The notes under the pieces are model-generated. The model was not told where the DNA came from, did no database searches, and saw nothing but the letters and a program-made list of their open reading frames with translations. The translations under genes were made by a program, and so were the position numbers. Positions 20,651 to 30,100 of a DNA stretch of 64,000 bases are shown one piece after another. The stretch comes from DATFRY01 sp035489015 (GTDB lineage: Bacteria; Myxococcota_A; Polyangia; Haliangiales; Haliangiaceae): assembly GCA_035489015.1 (NCBI GenBank), contig DATHKR010000290.1, forward strand, positions 62,001-126,000, read 5' to 3'. Numbering within the stretch: position 1 is the stretch's first letter; each line of letters begins with the position of its first letter.

Positions 20651-21562
20651 CTATCGCGCCAGCCGGAGCCGCCGGGTCAGCCAGCGCCATCCGCCCGCCC
20701 GGGCCCGCGCGTCGTCGAGGGCGGGCGCGCGGCCTGGCGGCCCCAACGCCACCACCAGCCGCGCGTCGTCGCCCCACGCGCCGGCCACGCCGGTCGCGCG
20801 GATCGCGCCCGACCGGTCGACCTCGACGGTGAGCGAGATCGGCTCGATCTGGTTGGCGCGCTCGACGAAGAACCAGGCGTCGACCGGCGCGCTGGTCCGG
20901 ACCGACGGGCGGAGGACGATCTGGATGCGGCCGCCCGGGATCAGCGCAACCGGCTGGTCGTCGCGCGGCTCGCCCGGGTGGAACGGCGCGCCCGGCTCGC
21001 CGCGGAATTCCGACGCGCCGCTGACCTCGAGGCGATACCCGCGGAGGTCGATCGCGTCGCCGCGTCCGCGCCCGACCAGCAGCAGGCCGGCGGCAGCCGC
21101 CAGCGCCGTGCCCGCCGCGGCCCAGGCCGTGCGCCGCCGCCAGCGCGGCGGTCGCGGCGCCGCGGTCACGGCCCGACGCCGCCCGGCCGCGTCCGCCTCG
21201 GTCGGGTCCGCCTCGGACCGGTCCGCGTCGGTCGGGTCGCGGCCAGATGGACTCGCCGCAGAGGAGCTCGCCGCCGGAGCCCGAACCGCGGCCTGCGCGG
21301 GTTCCTGCGCGGCCTCGCGCGCGCCGCCCAGCGAGACAAGCGCCGCCCGGGCCAGCCGCTCGTGGAACCCGGGCGCCGGCGGGCGGCACAGCGCGAGCGC
21401 GTCGCGCAGCGCCGGATCCGACCGCGCGCGGCGCTCGAGCTCGACCTGCTCGGCCTCGCCGAGCTGCCCCGCCGCCATCCGCTCGAGCTCCTCGCGCAGC
21501 CGCTCGTCGCGGATGATCTCTGCCAGGGCCGCCATCAGCTCTCTCGTGTCGGTTCCGCTCAT
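20651..21562 (-). CDS. Probable anti-sigma factor with one membrane helix
   Basis: The 303-residue product begins with a helical N-terminus of zinc-less anti-sigma character (DERLREELERMAAGQLGEAEQ). A long Ala/Asp/Arg-rich linker with repeated DPT/SEAD units follows. One membrane helix lies near 150-170 (WAAAGTALAAAAGLLLVG), then a periplasmic beta-rich domain with IQIVLRPS and WFFVER. No family was firmly recognised; the call rests on topology and on its start 6 nt after an ECF sigma gene. The periplasmic domain would be a natural target of regulated proteolysis; the convergent S8 lipoprotein gene ends 22 bp away. Confidence 0.65.
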   Translation of the reverse strand: MSGTDTRELMAALAEIIRDERLREELERMAAGQLGEAEQVELERRARSDPALRDALALCRPPAPGFHERLARAALVSLGGAREAAQEPAQAAVRAPAASSSAASPSGRDPTDADRSEADPTEADAAGRRRAVTAAPRPPRWRRRTAWAAAGTALAAAAGLLLVGRGRGDAIDLRGYRLEVSGASEFRGEPGAPFHPGEPRDDQPVALIPGGRIQIVLRPSVRTSAPVDAWFFVERANQIEPISLTVEVDRSGAIRATGVAGAWGDDARLVVALGPPGRAPALDDARARAGGWRWLTRRLRLAR

Positions 21563-21568
21563 GACCGC

Positions 21569-22264
21569 TCATTCCCCCGACAGGCCGGCGCTCTCCCCCC
21601 GGAGCTCGCCCTCCGACTGGATCTCCGCGAGGAGCTCGCGCGCCCTCCTGCCGACCCGGTTGCGCCAGGCGTAGATCGCGCTCGGCTTCATGTGGAACTG
21701 CTCGGCCACGTCGGCCAGCGGGCGCTCCTCCAGGTAGAGGACGTCGAACAGCTCGCGCCCGCGCGGGCTCAGCCACGCGTCGAGCCGCCGGCACAGCTTG
21801 ACCAGGAGGTCGCGGTAGATGTGGCGGCGCTCGTCGCCCAGGTCGATCGACCAGCTCTCCTGCGCCTCCATGTCCTCGCGCAGCTCGAGGCGGTCGCTCC
21901 GCGGCGTGCGCCGCTCGCTGTGGAAGACGCTCGACACCTCGCGCTCGGCCACCAGCCCGACGAAGTTGACCAGCGACAGCCCGCGCTCCTGGTCCCACGC
22001 GCGCAGGACCCGGGCTCCACTCGCGAACAGGCGGACGAAGACCTCCTGGGTCAGATCGTCGAGCTCGCTCCTCGAGCTGCCGCCCCGCCCGCGCGAGCCG
22101 GCCCGCCTGACCAGCGCGCGCGCCACCCGCACCTGGATCGGCGGGGTGAGCAGGCGGGCCAGCTCGAGCAGGGCCGCCTCGTCGCCGGCGAGCGCGGCGG
22201 CGAGGAGGCGCCGCTCGGCCGATTCGCCGGGCGGCGGGTCCAGCTCGCTCGAGCTCTCTCCCAC
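21569..22264 (-). CDS. ECF-like RNA polymerase sigma factor
   Basis: The 231-residue protein has region 2 with DDLTQEVFVRLF and the promoter-melting GLSLVNFVGLVAEREVSSVF (about 65-115), and region 4 with LSPRGRELFDVLYLEERPLADVA and an HTH ending SAIYAWRNRVGRRARELL (about 160-215). It should compete for core polymerase when freed from the downstream anti-sigma. The start is a GTG at 22264; no strong Shine-Dalgarno precedes it. The 22265-22516 divergent gap contains alternating CGCG runs but no motif I could assign. Confidence 0.85.
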   Translation of the reverse strand: MGESSSELDPPPGESAERRLLAAALAGDEAALLELARLLTPPIQVRVARALVRRAGSRGRGGSSRSELDDLTQEVFVRLFASGARVLRAWDQERGLSLVNFVGLVAEREVSSVFHSERRTPRSDRLELREDMEAQESWSIDLGDERRHIYRDLLVKLCRRLDAWLSPRGRELFDVLYLEERPLADVAEQFHMKPSAIYAWRNRVGRRARELLAEIQSEGELRGESAGLSGE

Positions 22265-22516
22265 CTGGAATCAATACAACGCGCGCCCGCGCGATCGAAC
22301 GCGCGCGTCCCCACAAACCGGCGCGCGCGTCGCTCACTGCGGAGGCGATCAGTGCGCGCGACGATCCGCCCCGCCGGCGCGGCCGCGGACCGTGCCGAGC
22401 TGACAAGATGGTGCTCCGAGTGCAGTCTGCGGTGCGCATTGCCCAGCGCCGTCCGCGCCGCCGCTCGTGCACTTCCAGCCGGTTGTGAGGGCATTCGGCT
22501 TGCACGAGATCGACCG

Positions 22517-23851
22517 GTGCATCGCCTCGCCCTGATCGGTGGCCTCGTTGCGTTTCTGCTCTCCGCCTGCGGCGACGACGGCGAGGACGCCGGCGAGGGC
22601 GCGGCGGACGCGGCGCCGGGCGGGCCCGAGGTCGACGCCGGACCGTCCCCCGCCGAACCCGACGCCGGCACCACCGTCATCGAGGATCCGTGCGAGGGCC
22701 AGACGCCGGTCTGCCCGGCGGCCAGCGGCCTCACCGAGGGTGCCGGGCTCGCGCCGATCGATCGCTGCGCGTTTCCGATGGAGGACCGCGACACCTGGAG
22801 CGACAGCGGCGCCCTGGTCGACGGGCTGGCCGCGGCGCTCGATCCGGTCTCCCTGACCGACGTGCTCGGCGACCTCAACCGGACCGCGGCGCCGATCGCG
22901 GCGGGCGACCTGCCCGGCGACGTCCCTGGGGTGGAGAGCGCGTTCGGGTGGCAGTCGGGCGACGAGTCGGTCGGCTACTGGATCCCGCAGGGCATCACCG
23001 GATCCGGCGACGGCGTGGCCGGCGGGCGGGTGGACGGTCGCCGCGTCCTCCTGGTCAGCTGGTACTACGATCGCGAGCAGGACCCCGGCTCGACCGCGGA
23101 CAAGGGCGTGCGCCTCGCGGTGGTCGACGCGACCGACCCGGCGTCGATCCACTACCGGTTCGTCCTGCTGGTCGAGCCGGTCGCGGGCGAGGGCGGGCCC
23201 AGCTTCGGCCCGATCCGGGTCCACGCCGGCGGGCTGGCCTGGGTCGGCGACTACCTCTACGTGGTCGACACCAGCCACGGCTTTCGCGTCTTCGACATGA
23301 CCCGCATCCTCCGGGTCCAGACCGGCGTCGACTCGATCGGCCTCGATCCCGCCTCCGGCGACTACTACGCCCACAACTACGCCTACGTCGTGCCCCAGGT
23401 CGGGACCTACGCGCAGACCTCGTCGTGCGACCCGCGCTTCTCGTTCGTCTCGGTCGATCGGACCAGCGATCCGCCGTCGCTGGTCACCGGCGAGTACGAC
23501 GCCGACACGATCTACGGCCGCCTGTACCGCTGGCCGCTCGACGCGAACGGGCGGCTGCGCCGGGTCGGCGACGCCGGCCGGGTGGTGCCCGACGGGGCCT
23601 GGTTCTCCAGCCACACCCACGTCCAGGGCGGGCTGGCCGAGGACGGCACCTTCTGGCTCTCGTCGAGCAAGCCGGCCGGCGCGCGCGGCATCCTCTACCG
23701 GACCGGCGAGGGGAGGGCGAGCGCCGACCTGGGCTGGAGCGACACCCCCGAGGATCTCTCCTTCGACCCGAGCGACGGCCTGCTGTGGAGCCTGAGCGAG
23801 GGCCTCGGCGCGCGCTACGTGTTCTCGCTGCCGCTCGCCGCGGTCGAGTGA
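22517..23851 (+). CDS. Secreted lipoprotein with beta-propeller-like repeats
   Basis: The 444-residue protein has a lipobox (LSAC, Cys18) and an Asp/Gly/Pro linker to about 75. The body has repeated strand blocks such as VLLVSWYYD, GLAWVGDYLYVVDTSHGFRVFDM and GTFWLSSSKP. These blocks resemble a family of secreted proteins of unknown function also found in Streptomyces. The pattern looks like a six- or seven-bladed propeller with a ligand surface. Two cysteines (DPC, PVC) near the linker may form a disulfide. The GTG at 22517 gives a perfect lipoprotein signal. The 3' end overlaps the convergent LtrA gene by 37 bp. Confidence 0.65.
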   Translation: MHRLALIGGLVAFLLSACGDDGEDAGEGAADAAPGGPEVDAGPSPAEPDAGTTVIEDPCEGQTPVCPAASGLTEGAGLAPIDRCAFPMEDRDTWSDSGALVDGLAAALDPVSLTDVLGDLNRTAAPIAAGDLPGDVPGVESAFGWQSGDESVGYWIPQGITGSGDGVAGGRVDGRRVLLVSWYYDREQDPGSTADKGVRLAVVDATDPASIHYRFVLLVEPVAGEGGPSFGPIRVHAGGLAWVGDYLYVVDTSHGFRVFDMTRILRVQTGVDSIGLDPASGDYYAHNYAYVVPQVGTYAQTSSCDPRFSFVSVDRTSDPPSLVTGEYDADTIYGRLYRWPLDANGRLRRVGDAGRVVPDGAWFSSHTHVQGGLAEDGTFWLSSSKPAGARGILYRTGEGRASADLGWSDTPEDLSFDPSDGLLWSLSEGLGARYVFSLPLAAVE

Positions 23852-24987
23852 CCGGCGGCGCCGGCGCGCTCGCGGCCGACGTGAACGACCGACCAGGCGA
23901 CCAGCGCGGCCAGCACCAGCCCGATGGCGACCGCGCCGCGCGGGCCGGCCAGGCCGGCGGCGAGCACCGCCACCGACGCGGTCGGAAACGCGATCGTTCG
24001 CCAGCGCCGCCGCGCCGGTCCCATGTGGATGAGCCACAGGCTGAGCACGTAGAGCGCGACCGGGACGGCCAGCGCCTCGCCGGCCGCCGCGTCGGCCAGG
24101 TGGGCGTGACCGATGGCCTGGTCGACCGCCAGCGCGAGGCCGGCGCCGACCGCCGCCACGCTGGCGAACACCAGGTAGTGGCCGTAGCCCCACACGAACG
24201 CGACCCGGTTGGAGACCAGGTGAGCCTGGGCGTGGTGATCGAAGTAGAGCCACCACATCGAGAAGATGATGAGCGGCGCGCCGGTGATGACGCACAGGAG
24301 GGCGGCGCCCATCGACCCGCCGTCGACCGCCGACTGGATGGCGACCGTCGCCGCCAGGACCGATTCGCCGAGCACGATGAGGGTGAGCAGGCCGTAGCGC
24401 TCGGCGATGTGGTGCGGATGCCAGGTGGTGCGGACGCGGCGCTCGGCCCACACCGGCACCGCCAGCTCGCACGGCACCATCACCGGGAAGACGATCCAGG
24501 CCAGGCTGGCCGGCAGCCACAGCGCGGCGATCCAGCCGACCTGGCAGGCCGCGACCCCGGCGGCGTAGCGCAGCGCGGTGGTGCGGCCGCGCCGGTCGGC
24601 CTGCGCCGCGCGCAGCCACCCGGCGATGAGCCCGACCCGCATGACGGCGTAGCCGACGGTGACCACGCCGAAGTCGCCGCGCTCGAAGGCGCGCGGCACC
24701 CCGGCGGCGATGAGCAGCACGCCGGTGATCTGGACCAGCACCGCCAGCCGGTGGGGCACGTCGTCGGTGTCGTAGGCCGAGGCGAACCAGGTGAAGTTCA
24801 TCCACGCCCACCAGATGGCGAAGAACACCGCCGCGTAGCCGCACAGCGCCGCCGCGGTGTGGCCGGCCGCGATGCCGTGGTGGAGGTGCTGGCCGGCCTG
24901 GGCCACCGCGACCACGAAGCAGAGGTCGAACAGGAGCTCGAGCGGGGTGGAGACCCGGTGCGCCTCGCCCGGATCGCGAGACGTCAT
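23815..24987 (-). CDS. LtrA-family (low temperature requirement A) membrane protein
   Basis: The 390-residue integral membrane protein has about 11 hydrophobic segments and the family blocks STPLELLFDLCFVVAV near the start, WWAWMNFTWFASAYDTDD, ERYGLLTLIVLGESVLA and MWWLYFDHHAQ. LtrA of Listeria was linked to growth at low temperature, but the biochemical role of the family is unknown. The ATG at 24987 fits the conserved N-terminus; the frame is open to 25041. The 24988-25102 gap contains nothing recognisable. Confidence 0.85.
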   Translation of the reverse strand: MTSRDPGEAHRVSTPLELLFDLCFVVAVAQAGQHLHHGIAAGHTAAALCGYAAVFFAIWWAWMNFTWFASAYDTDDVPHRLAVLVQITGVLLIAAGVPRAFERGDFGVVTVGYAVMRVGLIAGWLRAAQADRRGRTTALRYAAGVAACQVGWIAALWLPASLAWIVFPVMVPCELAVPVWAERRVRTTWHPHHIAERYGLLTLIVLGESVLAATVAIQSAVDGGSMGAALLCVITGAPLIIFSMWWLYFDHHAQAHLVSNRVAFVWGYGHYLVFASVAAVGAGLALAVDQAIGHAHLADAAAGEALAVPVALYVLSLWLIHMGPARRRWRTIAFPTASVAVLAAGLAGPRGAVAIGLVLAALVAWSVVHVGRERAGAAGHSTAASGSENT

Positions 24988-25102
24988 CGGCACGACCAGG
25001 CGGCCCGCGTGAGGTGGATGAGCGGATCCTTGCCGGAGCACGAGCGGATCCTATCGCGCCTGCCCCGCGCGGTCGGCCCGGCCGGTCACCTCGCGCGACC
25101 GG

Positions 25103-26938
25103 TCAGCCGTGGTCCTTCACGTCGATGGCGAGCTGCCTCAGCTTCGCGACGAAGGTGCGGAGCGGCATCTCGATGAGGGCGGCGGCCAGGGTCTGGTTGC
25201 CGTGGGCGGCGCGCAGCGCCTCGACCATGCGGCGGCGCTCGAGCTCGCGCACCTCCTGCTTGATCGGGCGGAAGATGGGGAGCGGCTCGATCGCCTCGAC
25301 GCGGGGCCCGCGGGCGCTCGCCGCGCTGGCCGCGGCGCCGTCGCCGCGCTGCAGGTAGGCCTGCACCTGGCCGGCGTCGACCGCGTCGCCGGGGCTCGCC
25401 GCGCCGAGGAAGTCCATGCAGTTCTTGAGCTCGCGGACGTTGCCGGGCCAGCGGTGCGCGGCCAGGTGGCGGAGCGCCTCGCCGGTCAGCCCGGCCGGCT
25501 GTCGACCGGCGGCGCGGCGGGCCGCGTCGAGGAACGAGCGGGCCAGGATCGGGATCTCGCGCGGCCGATCGCGCAGCGGCGGCAGCCAGACCGCGGCCGC
25601 GCCGAGCCGGAAGAAGAGATCGCGCCGGAAGCGCCCGGCCTCGACCTCGGCCAGGAGGTCGCGGTTGGTGGCGGCGACCACGCGGACATCGACCGCGCGC
25701 TCGGCCACGCTGCCGACCCGGGTGAAGCGGCGGGTCTCGATCGCGCGCAGGAGCTTGGCCTGGACCCCGGCCGACAGCTCGCCGACCTCGTCGAGCAGGA
25801 CGGTGCCGCCGCTCGCCGCCTCGAGCCGGCCCTCCTTGGCGGTGGCCGCGCCGGAGAACGCGCCCCGCTCGTGGCCGAAGAGCTCGCTCTCGGCCAGGGT
25901 TTCCGGGATCGCCGCGCAGTTGACCGTCACGAGCGGGCCGGCGCGGCGGGGCGACATGTGGTGCAGGATGGCCGCGGCCAGGTCCTTGCCGGTCCCGGTC
26001 TCGCCGAGCAGCAGGACCGGGAGGTCGACCGCGGCGAGGCGCTCGAGCAGCGCGACCAGCCGCGACATCGCCTCGTCGGCGACGATCATGCGGCGGTCGC
26101 CGACCTCGATGGCGCGGAAGCTGGGGGCCGCCGCGGCCGCGCCGCCCTCGGGCGCATCGGCCAGCGCGGCGCGCGCGGCGATCATGAGCTGGTCGGCGTC
26201 GTCGCCGTCGCGGGGGAACGCGGCGTGGCCGGCCCGCGCCGGCGCGCCGGTCACCCGGGCCAGCGCGCCGACCAGCCCGGCCGCCGCGACGTCCGCGTCG
26301 TCGGCATCGAGCTCGGGGAGGAGGACCAGGATCTCGCCGGCGCCGGTGACGGCGACCGAGTCGACCGCGCGCAGTGGATCGGCCACCGCCTCGATCCAGC
26401 GCACGTCGAGCCGGTCCGGGTCGACCGGCCCGGCTCGCAGCGCGACCAGCGCGACGGAGCGATCGAGCGCCCGCGCCCGCTCGATCTCGGCGTCGGCCCG
26501 GGCGCGCAGCACGTCGAGATCCACCACCCGGCCGGCCGGCGCGGCGACGCCGTGAAACACCAGCTGGGTGCTGCACACCGTGATGACGGCGCCGCTGCGC
26601 AGCGCGCGCTCGCCGGCGACCCGCGCGCCGTCCACCTGGGTGCCGTTCTGGCTGCCGAGGTCGCGCAGCACCGCGCGCCCGCCGTCGAGGGCGAGGATCG
26701 CGTGCTGGCGAGAGACGGCGGTGTCGTCGAGGCGCACGTCGGCCTCGGGGGCGCGCCCGATCAAGAGCTCGCCGCGGCGGGGCAGGGGCACGACCCGGGC
26801 CGAGCTCTCGGCCACGACCACCAGGTAGAGGCGATCGATCGCGGCCGCGCCGTCGGTGACCGCGAGCACCTCGGTCGCGAGCTCGAGCGACCCGGGCGGG
26901 CCAGGGTCGCCATCCGGCGTTCGCGCGCCGCTGGACAC
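25103..26938 (-). CDS. FHA-domain sigma-54 enhancer-binding activator (second copy)
   Basis: The 611-residue protein repeats the architecture of the 8.3-10.1 kb activator. It has FHA (about 45-125, LIGRAPEADVRLDD, SRQHAIL, GSQNGTQVDG), a degenerate cyclase-like domain (about 145-260), AAA+ with Walker A GETGTGKD near 312, L1 loop GAFSGA near 357 and Walker B VLLDEVGEL, and a Fis-type HTH at the C-terminus (EMPLRTFVAKLRQL). The start is a GTG at 26938. It diverges from a kinase gene over 182 bp, so kinase and phosphothreonine reader are probably paired. Confidence 0.9.
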   Translation of the reverse strand: MSSGARTPDGDPGPPGSLELATEVLAVTDGAAAIDRLYLVVVAESSARVVPLPRRGELLIGRAPEADVRLDDTAVSRQHAILALDGGRAVLRDLGSQNGTQVDGARVAGERALRSGAVITVCSTQLVFHGVAAPAGRVVDLDVLRARADAEIERARALDRSVALVALRAGPVDPDRLDVRWIEAVADPLRAVDSVAVTGAGEILVLLPELDADDADVAAAGLVGALARVTGAPARAGHAAFPRDGDDADQLMIAARAALADAPEGGAAAAAPSFRAIEVGDRRMIVADEAMSRLVALLERLAAVDLPVLLLGETGTGKDLAAAILHHMSPRRAGPLVTVNCAAIPETLAESELFGHERGAFSGAATAKEGRLEAASGGTVLLDEVGELSAGVQAKLLRAIETRRFTRVGSVAERAVDVRVVAATNRDLLAEVEAGRFRRDLFFRLGAAAVWLPPLRDRPREIPILARSFLDAARRAAGRQPAGLTGEALRHLAAHRWPGNVRELKNCMDFLGAASPGDAVDAGQVQAYLQRGDGAAASAASARGPRVEAIEPLPIFRPIKQEVRELERRRMVEALRAAHGNQTLAAALIEMPLRTFVAKLRQLAIDVKDHG

Positions 26939-27120
26939 CCGGCCATGGTTCCACGCGGCGTGGAGGTGGTCAATGAGGCGCCCGGCGCGCCCGCCGCCCG
27001 CGCCGCGCGCGCGGCCGATCCGCGGCGCGATGTGCGAAGCTGGGGTGGGTCCGACGCGCAGCGGAACGCCGGCGCGCGGCCGGGCCGCGACGCACCGAAT
27101 CCCCGCACGGGGAGCCGACG

Positions 27121-30100
27121 ATGACCCCGAACGAACCCGCCGCGCCGGCCCCGGGCGACGTCCTCGCGCGCCGCTACCGGATCGTGCGCGCCCTCGGTCG
27201 CGGCGGCATGGGCGAGGTGTACGAGGCGATGGACGACGAGCTGGAGGACGTCGTCGCGCTCAAGCTGCTCCACGCCGAGCTGTCGGCCGCGCCGGCCTTC
27301 CGCCAGCGCCTGCGCGAGGAGGTCCGCCTCGCCCACCGCGTCTCTCACCCCAACGTCTGCCGGGTCCACGATCTCGGCCAGCACGGCGATCAGCTGTTCG
27401 TGACCATGGAGCTCCTGCGCGGCCCGACCCTGCGGCAGGTGCTGCGCGCCATCGCCGCAGGCGAGCGCGAGCCGCTCTCGCTCGGGCGCGCGATCGATCT
27501 GATCGTCCAGCTGGCCGCGGCGCTCGGCGCATCGCACCGGGCGGGCATCGTCCACCGCGACGTCAAGCCGGACAACGTCATCGTCGAGGCGGACCGCGCC
27601 GTCCTGACCGACTTCGGCGTGGCCAGCCCGGTCGAGGTGGTGGCCAGCCGCGCGCTCCTCGGCACCCGCGACTACATCGCGCCCGAGCTGCTGCGCGGCG
27701 AGCCGGCCCGGGCGGGGTCGGATCTGTACGCCTGCGCCGTGGTCGCGTGCGAGCTCCTGACCGGACGGCTGCCGCCGCGCGGCCGCGCGCTGGCGCTGCG
27801 CGAGGACAGCGCGCCACCCCTGGCTCGCGAGGCGCTCGCGCGCGAGCTGGCCCGCGCCCTCGATCCGGATCCGGGGGCGCGCCACCCGTCGGTGCAGCGC
27901 TTCGCCGAGGCGATGGCGCTGGCCGCGCGCGGGGCCGGCGGCGAGGTCCGCGTGGGCTCTGGCTCTGGCTCGGCGTCGGCGTCGCAGCTCGCCTCGCACC
28001 TCGCCTCGCCCTCCGCCTCGCCCTCCGCCTCGCGCCCGTCGGCGCTGCTGCCGTCGGTCGAGCCGGAGCCGGCCGAGGCCGAGCGAGCCTCGCCGCGGGT
28101 CGCGATCGCCCTCCACCTCGCGTTCGCCTCGGTGCGCGCCGCGGAGCGCGGCCCGTCGGCCGATCAAGACACCCGCCCGCTCGACGGCGCCGAGCTGGGC
28201 GAGCTCGACGGCCTCGAGCGGATCGTCCGCGCCGCCGGCGGCACCGTGATCGCGAGCGGGAACGGCGAGCTCGGCGCGCTGTTCGGCGCGCCCCGCGCGC
28301 TCGGCGACGACGTGACCCGCGCGGCCGGGACCGCCCACGCGCTGATCGAGCGCTGCCGCGGCGCGCGCGCCGGCCTCGACACCGGCCGGGTCGAGCTCGC
28401 CGGCGCGGGCGAGCCGGGCGCGGCCCGCCGCGCGCGCGAGCTGGCCGCGCTCGCCGACGAGGGGCAGGTGCTCGCCTCGCCGACCACCGCGCGCCACCTG
28501 CTCGGGCGCTTCGACGTCTCGCCGGCGACCGCCGGCGGCGGCCACGTCGTCCGCCCCGGTCTCCTGGCCGGCGCGGCCCGCTACGACCTCCCGCCCCTGG
28601 TCGGGCGCGCCTCCGAGCTGGCCCGGCTCGAGCGCTTCGCCCTGGAGACGCTCGAGGAGCGCGCGCTCGCCATCGCGCTGGTCACCGGCGCGGCCGGCAC
28701 CGGCAAGAGCCGGCTCCGCCTCGAGCTCGAGCGGCGCGTGTCGGCCCGCCGCGAGGTCGACTGGCTGGTCGCCCATGCCAGCCCACTCGGCGGCGGCGTG
28801 CCGCTCGGCCTCCTGCAGGGCGCCGCGCCGGCCTGGTACGAGGCGGCCAGCGAGGCGGCCAGCGCGGGCCGGGCGGCGTCGTTCGCGGCGGCCCGTCGCT
28901 GGCTGGCCGCGCGCGCCTCGGCCCGCCCGCTGGTGCTCGCGTTCGAGGACGTGCACTGGGCCGACGGCGCCTCGATCGAGCTCCTCGACGAGCTGCGCCG
29001 CGGCCTCGACCAGGTCCCGGTCGCGGTGCTCCTGTTCGCCCGCTCCGACGCCGACCATCCGCCGCCGCGGCTCGCGGTCGACCTGGTCCTGCCGCTGCCG
29101 CCGCTCGGACCAGCCGCCGCGCGCGCGATCGCCGCCCGCCTGGTCCCCGGCCTGGCCGCCGATGCGGTCGACGAGATGGTGATGCGGGCCGGCGGCAACC
29201 CGTTCTTCCTGGAGGAGCTGGCCCGCGACGCGGCCGAGTCGGCCGGGCGCGGCGCCGGGCAGGGCGCCGAGCTGCCCGCCTCGGTCGAGCTGGTCATCCA
29301 GGCCCGCCTCGACCGCCTGCCGCCCGGCGCGCGGCGCGTGCTCCACGCCGCCTCGGTGGTGGGCCGCGAGCTCGACCGCGCCGCGCTGGTCGCCGCGCTC
29401 GATCCGCCGCTGGCCGACGATCGAATCGACCGCGCGCTGGCCGAGCTCGAGCGCCGCCAGCTGCTGGTGCCGCTCATCGGGGCCGGCCCGTCGCCGGCGC
29501 CGTTCACCGGCGGCGAGCGCCACGCCTTCCACCACGTGCTGGTCCGCGACGTGGCCTACGCGCAGATCGATCCGGACGCGCGCCGCCGCATGCACGCCGC
29601 GGTCGCCGATCACATCGAGGCGCGCGGGGCCGCGGCGCGGCGCGATCCGGCCGTGCGCGTGTCGCTGGCCCGCCACCGCGACGCCGCCGGTGACCGGCGC
29701 GCCGCGCGCGACGCGTACCTCGCCGCCGGTGAGCTCTTGCTCGAGCTGGCCGCCGACCACGAGGCGCGCGACGCGCTCCGGCGCGCCGAGGAGCTGGGCG
29801 ACGGCCCCGACCTGCGCCTGGACGAGCTCACCGGCGACGCCCTGGCCCAGCTCGACTCGGAGGCGGCCATCCTGCGCTTCGAGCGGGCGCTGGCCGGCGC
29901 CACGGCCCCGCTCGACCGCGCGCGCCTGCTCTACAAGCTCGGCTCGGCGGCCAGCCACCGCGCCGACTACACCCGCGCCGTCGACTGCCTCGAGCGCGGG
30001 CTGGCCCTGCTCGGCCCGGTCGGGCAGCTGGAGCGGGCCGAGCGCCCGGTCCGCCAGCTCGCCGCGCGCCTGCTCGGCACCCTCGGCTGGGTGATCGGCC

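Noticed and set aside
22265..22516. Alternating CGCG runs as a possible origin or phage attachment site
   Set aside because: No DnaA boxes, tRNA or direct repeats; only general GC bias.
23815..23851. The 37-bp convergent overlap as a sign of a wrong gene end
   Set aside because: Both reading frames are well supported; the LtrA tail is simply variable, and short 3' overlaps are common.
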